Assembly: GCF_002210435.1 (NCBI RefSeq)
Contig: NZ_MZMV01000009.1
Location: forward strand, 62,001 to 126,000
DNA from: Micromonospora wenchangensis
GTDB lineage: Bacteria > Actinomycetota > Actinomycetes > Mycobacteriales > Micromonosporaceae
Direction of reading: 5' to 3'
DNA: 64,000 bases
Position 1 is the stretch's first letter, and each line of letters begins with the position of its first letter. The position numbers and the translations under genes are program-made. Below are positions 59,948 to 64,000 of the stretch, piece after piece. The notes beneath the pieces are model-generated. The model made no database searches. It had not been told where the DNA came from and was given only the letters and a program-made list of their open reading frames with translations.

Positions 59948-62629
59948 ATGCGCGAACCGGTGACCCCGCCGCCGCCAAGGCCACCCACCGTGGACGGCCC
60001 CCCGGCCGGCGGCACCGAACTGCTCGCCCTGCTCACCCGGCTGCTGCGCCGACCGCGTCGGGGCGACCGCCGGCTGCCGGTGCTCTGGCTGGTCCGGGCC
60101 GGCACCGGCGGCGACCCGGGGGCCCTGCTGCGCCGCTTCGTCGGGCGGGGCACCGGCCGCCGGGTCCCGCACGCCGTGCTCGACCTGGCCGCCCGCCCCG
60201 ACCTCGCCGACGTCCCGGCGGTGCTGCGCGAACTGCACAGGCAGTTGTCGCTGGAGGCGTTCGGGGCGGCCCGGCTGCGGTTCCGCCACCATCCGCTGGC
60301 CGACTGGCTGATGCAGCAGACCCTCGACGTGGGCGTCGACGCCGCCGACAGCGGCCGGGCCACCCTGGTCCGCCGGCTGCGCGACTGGCGGGGCCGGCGT
60401 CCCGTCGACGAGCCGCAGGTCAGCGGGGAGTCGGGGGTCGGCACGGCGCTCCAGGTGCTGCTCTGGCTGCTGCGCCGGGCGGTGCCCAGCGCGGTGTTCC
60501 GGATCGCCGTCTCCGGCCGGGTGCCGGGCGTCGGCGGCCACTACCGGTGGTTCATGCGGCAGCAGTACCTGGCCCCCCGCCAGTCGGTGACCTTCCTCGG
60601 GTTCGCCGAACGGCTCACCGCCGGCTGGCGCGACGGCGAACAACCTGCCCAGGTGGACAAGTTGCTGCTACACGCGTTCCTGGAGGACCTGCGGCAGGCG
60701 TACCGGCGACGGGTGTGGCGGCCCGGGGACTGGCGGCGCACCGCGTACCCGGTGCTGCTGCTCGACGGGGTGGACGTCGACGGCGTCGGGCACACCCTGG
60801 TCCGGCTGCTCACCGACGTACGCAACGAGACCGGCCGCAACGACCCGCTGCTGGTGGTGGCCCTGGCCACCGAGCCGCCGCCGGAACTGCCCGGCACCCG
60901 GCCGCTGCGCGAGGCGGACGACGCCCACGACGAGTGGGCCGAGGCGCTGCCCGAGACCCGACGGCTGCGCCGCTCCGCCGCCTGGCTGGTGGTGCTGCGC
61001 CCCGACGACGAGGACGCCACCCCGCCACCGGGGGTCGTCCCGCCCGCGCTGGTCGCCCCCGACCCGCCGTGGTGGGCACGGCGGTTCCTGCCGGCGGCGG
61101 TGGCCGTGGTCCTGCTGGCCGGGATGATCGTGTGGGCGGACAGCCGGTGGACGCTGGACTGCCATCCGACGCCGACCGGCCAGGTGCGGGTGCAGGTGCT
61201 CGCCGGGGAGTGCGTCGGCTACAGCGACACCGCCGCCCAGGTGTTCAACGCCGAACCCGGCCAGGAGCGGCTGCGCGCGGTGCAGCGGCGGATCTTCGCG
61301 CAGAACCGGGCCGCCGAGGAGGTGTGGCGGCGCAGCGACCAGCGCCGGCCCTACCTCACCCTGGTCTACCTGGGCACCCTCACCGGCAACCGGACCCGGG
61401 CCGACGAGGAGTCCTACGTCTCCGAACGGGAGGAGTTGGAGGGCCTGGCCACCGCCCAGTACGCCCTGCTCAAGGAGTCCGCGGCGGCCGACGGGGCGGC
61501 CCTGCTGCACGTGGTGGTCGCCAACGGGGGCCGGCAGATGCGCCACGCCGGGCCGGCGGTGGCCATGTTGGAGCGGCTGGCCCACGACGACCCGACCGTG
61601 CTCGGGGTGGTCGGGCTGGTGGAGAGCCGCACCAGCACCGCCGCGGCGTTGCGGGAACTCAACCGGGTCGGCCTGCCGGTGCTCGCCCCCACCCTGTCGG
61701 CCGACCGGATGGACGCGAACTCCAGCCTCTACCTCCAGGTCTCCGCGCCGAACAGGGACCAGGCCGCGATGATCGAGACGTACGCCCGGCAGGTGCTGCG
61801 GGTGACCGAGGCGCACGCCTACTACACCACCGGCGAGGACAGCTCACTCACCGAGGACCTCTACGTCGGCACCCTGGTCGACGGGCTGCGCCAACGGTTC
61901 GGCAGCCGGCTCACCCGGCTCGACGAGTGGCGTACCGGGCGTCGGCTGACCGTCGAGTGCGGCTACCGGGGGGTGCTGCTGTTCGCCGGACGCTGGTCGG
62001 AGTTCGACGGGTTCCTGCGGGCGTTGAAGGAGTGCGGCAACGACCCGCCCCGGCACCTCGTCGCCGACGACTCGGTCAACCGCTACATGGCCAACCCGGG
62101 GCTGCGGGCCAGCGCCCCGGGCAACCTGCCGGTGACGTACGTGTCGAAGGCGGCGCTGGCCACCTGTGCCGCGCTGCGGGCCGCGCAGGCCGCCCGGGAC
62201 GACGCCCGGGGCAGCTTCCTGACCTGGATCGGCGCCGACGACCTGCTCGACCCGCCGCGCTGCCGCGACGGTGCCGGCGCACCCGTCGGCGAGCGGGTCA
62301 GCCTCGCCTACGACGCGGCGATGATGATGGTGCGGGCACTGGAGAGCCTCGCCGCCCGGCTGCGGCACGCCGACACCGGCCGGCGCTGGGAGCCCCGCTC
62401 GGTCAACCCGGTCGGCGTGCACGCCGAGGTGCTGCGGCAGAACGCCGCCGCCGGCTACCCGGGGGTCGCCGGGGTCATCCGGTACGCCCCCGACTCGGGC
62501 GAGCCGGTCGCCAAGCGGCTGGCGTTGCTGCGGGTGGCGCGGGTGCCGGACGTGGCCGCCGAGCCGGTCGAGGTGTTCCACTGTGGCGCGGCGGACAGCG
62601 GACCCGACCCGGGCTGCCGACCCGGCTGA
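59948..62629 (+). CDS. Membrane protein with degenerate P-loop-like domain and extracytoplasmic binding-protein domain
   Basis: Unrecognised architecture, about 893 residues. The cytoplasmic part (1-375) reads like a STAND/AAA-type fold with a Walker-A-like LVRAGTGGDPGALLRRFVG lacking Lys, a Walker-B-like YPVLLLDGVDVDG, and a sensor-like LLVVALATEP. One membrane helix follows (about 383-399, FLPAAVAVVLLAGMIVW). Outside, residues about 475-893 resemble a type 1 periplasmic-binding protein (LTLVYLGTLTGN, VLGVVGLVESRTSTAAALRELNRVGLPVLAPTLSAD, SLYLQVSAPNRDQAAM). ATG at 59948 follows GGAGG; the frame is open to 59888. It stands 81 bases before the FtsK-type gene and may act with it. Confidence 0.72.
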   Translation: MREPVTPPPPRPPTVDGPPAGGTELLALLTRLLRRPRRGDRRLPVLWLVRAGTGGDPGALLRRFVGRGTGRRVPHAVLDLAARPDLADVPAVLRELHRQLSLEAFGAARLRFRHHPLADWLMQQTLDVGVDAADSGRATLVRRLRDWRGRRPVDEPQVSGESGVGTALQVLLWLLRRAVPSAVFRIAVSGRVPGVGGHYRWFMRQQYLAPRQSVTFLGFAERLTAGWRDGEQPAQVDKLLLHAFLEDLRQAYRRRVWRPGDWRRTAYPVLLLDGVDVDGVGHTLVRLLTDVRNETGRNDPLLVVALATEPPPELPGTRPLREADDAHDEWAEALPETRRLRRSAAWLVVLRPDDEDATPPPGVVPPALVAPDPPWWARRFLPAAVAVVLLAGMIVWADSRWTLDCHPTPTGQVRVQVLAGECVGYSDTAAQVFNAEPGQERLRAVQRRIFAQNRAAEEVWRRSDQRRPYLTLVYLGTLTGNRTRADEESYVSEREELEGLATAQYALLKESAAADGAALLHVVVANGGRQMRHAGPAVAMLERLAHDDPTVLGVVGLVESRTSTAAALRELNRVGLPVLAPTLSADRMDANSSLYLQVSAPNRDQAAMIETYARQVLRVTEAHAYYTTGEDSSLTEDLYVGTLVDGLRQRFGSRLTRLDEWRTGRRLTVECGYRGVLLFAGRWSEFDGFLRALKECGNDPPRHLVADDSVNRYMANPGLRASAPGNLPVTYVSKAALATCAALRAAQAARDDARGSFLTWIGADDLLDPPRCRDGAGAPVGERVSLAYDAAMMMVRALESLAARLRHADTGRRWEPRSVNPVGVHAEVLRQNAAAGYPGVAGVIRYAPDSGEPVAKRLALLRVARVPDVAAEPVEVFHCGAADSGPDPGCRPG

Positions 62630-62710
62630 CCCGTGGGCGGGTCGTGCGTCCGGACCCGCCGGGGCGCTAGGGTTCCCTCGATTCGTCCGCACGTGGGTGG
62701 GGAGCAGTGG

Positions 62711-64000
62711 GTGGGCAGGCTCGCATCGGCGTACGGGCAGGCGGTCGCCGCGCACCGGCAGGCCCGGCAGCGGTGGACGGCGGCCCGTGCCCTGCTGGAC
62801 CGGCTGGCCGGGCAGCCCGTCCCGGAGCGCACCGCCGACCTGGTCGCCCGGCTGGCCCGGCTGGCCGACGCGCTGGTCGCCCCGCCGCCCGGCAGCACCG
62901 ACCGGGCCGACCCGACCGCGAGCGCCGGTGCGACTCCCGTCGTGTTCGGTGGCCCGCCACCGGGGCACGTCGTCGTGTCGCCGGGCGGTCCGGCCCGTGG
63001 TCACCGGCCGACGCCCTCCGGCGACGGGCCGGCGGCGGTGCGCATCGGCGAGGCGTCCACGGCGGACGGTCGGTTCCCGCTGCTGCTGCCGTTGGGCGCC
63101 GGCCGGCACCTGGCGGTCGACGGCGACGCCCGCGATCCCCGGGTGGCGGTGCTGCTGCGGGTGCTGGTGCTGCGGCTGCTCACCACGGCCGCCCCGGGCA
63201 GCGTCCGGGTGGTCGGCATCGACCCGGCCGCCTGGGGGGCCACCTTCATCCCGTTGCGTCCGCTGCGCGACGCCGGGGTGCTCGGTAGCGTCGCCACCAC
63301 CGAGGCCGAGATCGGTGCGCTGCTGGACGCCGCCGAGGCGCACGCCCGCGCGGGGGAGGCCGAACTGCTGCTGGTGGTGGCCGCGTCCGCGCCCGGCCCG
63401 CGCGAGTTGGCCCGGCTCGCCGCGCTCACCCACGCCGGGCCGTCCGCCGGGGTGTGCGTGCTGTTCGCCGGGCGCGCGGTGACCACGCCCGGCCAGGCCC
63501 CACCCACGCTGGGCGGCACCACCGAGGTACGTCTCGACGAACGGTACGCCCGCGTCGGCGACCCGCCCGGGTACCCGTTCAGCGCCGACGGCACCGGCCT
63601 GCCCGTGCCGGTGCTGCTCGACGGTGACCCGCCCGCCGCGGCCGTGCAGGCGCTGGCCGACCGGCTGGGCGCGCAGGTACGCCGGGACACCGCCCTGCAC
63701 CTGGCCGACCTGCTGCCCGAGCGGCGCTGGACCGGCTCCGCCCGGGACGGCCTGACGACGGTGGTCGGCCGCTGCGGGCGTACCCCGGTCAGTCTGGCTT
63801 TCGACGACGCGACGCCGCACTGGCTGGTCGGCGGCCGCACCGGCGCGGGCAAGACGGTCTTCCTGCTCGACGTGCTCTACGGCCTGGCGACCCGCTACTC
63901 CCCGGCCGAGCTGCACCTGTGGCTGCTCGACTTCAAGGAGGGGGTGAGCTTCACCGAGTTCGTCCCCACCGACCGGGACCCGTCGTTCCTGCCGCACGCG
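62711..64000 (+). CDS. FtsK/SpoIIIE-domain ATPase (3' end outside window)
   Basis: At least 430 residues, cut by the window end. A coiled-coil N-terminus (about 1-60, YGQAVAAHRQARQRWTAARALLDRL) is followed by an alpha/beta region, then an FtsK/SpoIIIE-type core with Walker A GGRTGAGKTVFLLDVLYG (63830-63856) and LHLWLLDFKEGVSF with the second-motif aspartate. No membrane helices are seen before the motor, unlike division FtsK, so it resembles EccC- or HerA/FtsK-type conflict or transfer ATPases. GTG at 62711 follows GGGGAG. Its partner upstream is the membrane binding-protein fusion. Confidence 0.85.
   Translation, partial: MGRLASAYGQAVAAHRQARQRWTAARALLDRLAGQPVPERTADLVARLARLADALVAPPPGSTDRADPTASAGATPVVFGGPPPGHVVVSPGGPARGHRPTPSGDGPAAVRIGEASTADGRFPLLLPLGAGRHLAVDGDARDPRVAVLLRVLVLRLLTTAAPGSVRVVGIDPAAWGATFIPLRPLRDAGVLGSVATTEAEIGALLDAAEAHARAGEAELLLVVAASAPGPRELARLAALTHAGPSAGVCVLFAGRAVTTPGQAPPTLGGTTEVRLDERYARVGDPPGYPFSADGTGLPVPVLLDGDPPAAAVQALADRLGAQVRRDTALHLADLLPERRWTGSARDGLTTVVGRCGRTPVSLAFDDATPHWLVGGRTGAGKTVFLLDVLYGLATRYSPAELHLWLLDFKEGVSFTEFVPTDRDPSFLPHA

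Overview
The window reads as a chromosomal core segment of a very high-GC actinomycete, most likely a member of the Micromonosporaceae (Micromonospora/Salinispora type). The evidence is the division cluster ftsQ-ftsZ-yggS-sepF-yggT-divIVA, a his cluster with a PriA-type HisA, a dispersed trp cluster without trpD/trpF/trpG, many GTG starts and GTGA/ATGA overlaps, and mycothiol-type (TIGR03085-like) and OhrR/Ohr genes. No rRNA, tRNA, CRISPR array, insertion sequence or phage gene was seen. LAYOUT: 1-5.7 kb carries the end of ftsQ, then ftsZ, yggS, sepF, yggT, divIVA and a small membrane protein. The pgeF/ylmD gene that usually sits between ftsZ and yggS is absent. 5.7-10.6 kb carries yggU, a CPA-type antiporter, a DksA-like zinc-finger protein, lspA, an RluD-type pseudouridine synthase and an anchored protein of unknown function. 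10.9-14.3 kb carries a MinD/ParA-like ATPase with a long Pro/Tyr-rich tail, a DUF2567-like membrane protein and a Lon-substrate-binding-domain protein. 14.3-22.7 kb is hisD-hisC-hisB-(small TM protein)-hisH-(small TM protein)-priA-ridA, followed by ohrR-ohr, a CurA-like oxidoreductase and hisF. 22.8-31 kb carries a small hypothetical gene, the divergent yczE/yczR pair, an LtrA-family protein, a long-chain acyl-CoA ligase, a class I terpene synthase and a TIGR03085-like protein. 31-39.4 kb carries a heterodimeric ABC exporter, an iron-box-controlled DUF2470 gene, an ABC-2 exporter with its TetR gene, and a MerR/aldo-keto reductase pair. 39.5-46.8 kb carries a nucleotidyltransferase-like ORF reading in frame into hisI, then trpE, the trp membrane protein, trpC, a tiny ORF, trpB and trpA. 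47-57 kb carries lgt, an FAD monooxygenase, a GNAT protein and gltB-gltD. 57-64 kb carries a secreted M1 peptidase, a secreted SGNH hydrolase, an unusual membrane protein joining a degenerate P-loop-like region to an extracytoplasmic binding-protein domain, and the start of an FtsK/SpoIIIE-type ATPase. REGULATION AND REPEATS: the sequence shows a cluster of candidate leaderless promoters (-10 of TAnnnT form 6-8 nt before a start codon), a perfect OhrR-type operator, a DtxR/IdeR-type iron box, a MerR-type long-spacer promoter, a symmetric TetR-site candidate, and regularly phased CCAAT boxes at yczE/yczR. Three copies of a palindrome built on GATCAAGAGGTTTGCGTCA lie downstream of genes; two are perfectly complementary variants of each other, as expected of a stem under selection. 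A second, more complex double palindrome lies downstream of gltD. MOST UNUSUAL: the NTase-HisI continuous reading frame, the palindrome family, the gltD-downstream double palindrome, and the membrane receptor-like protein beside the FtsK-type ATPase.
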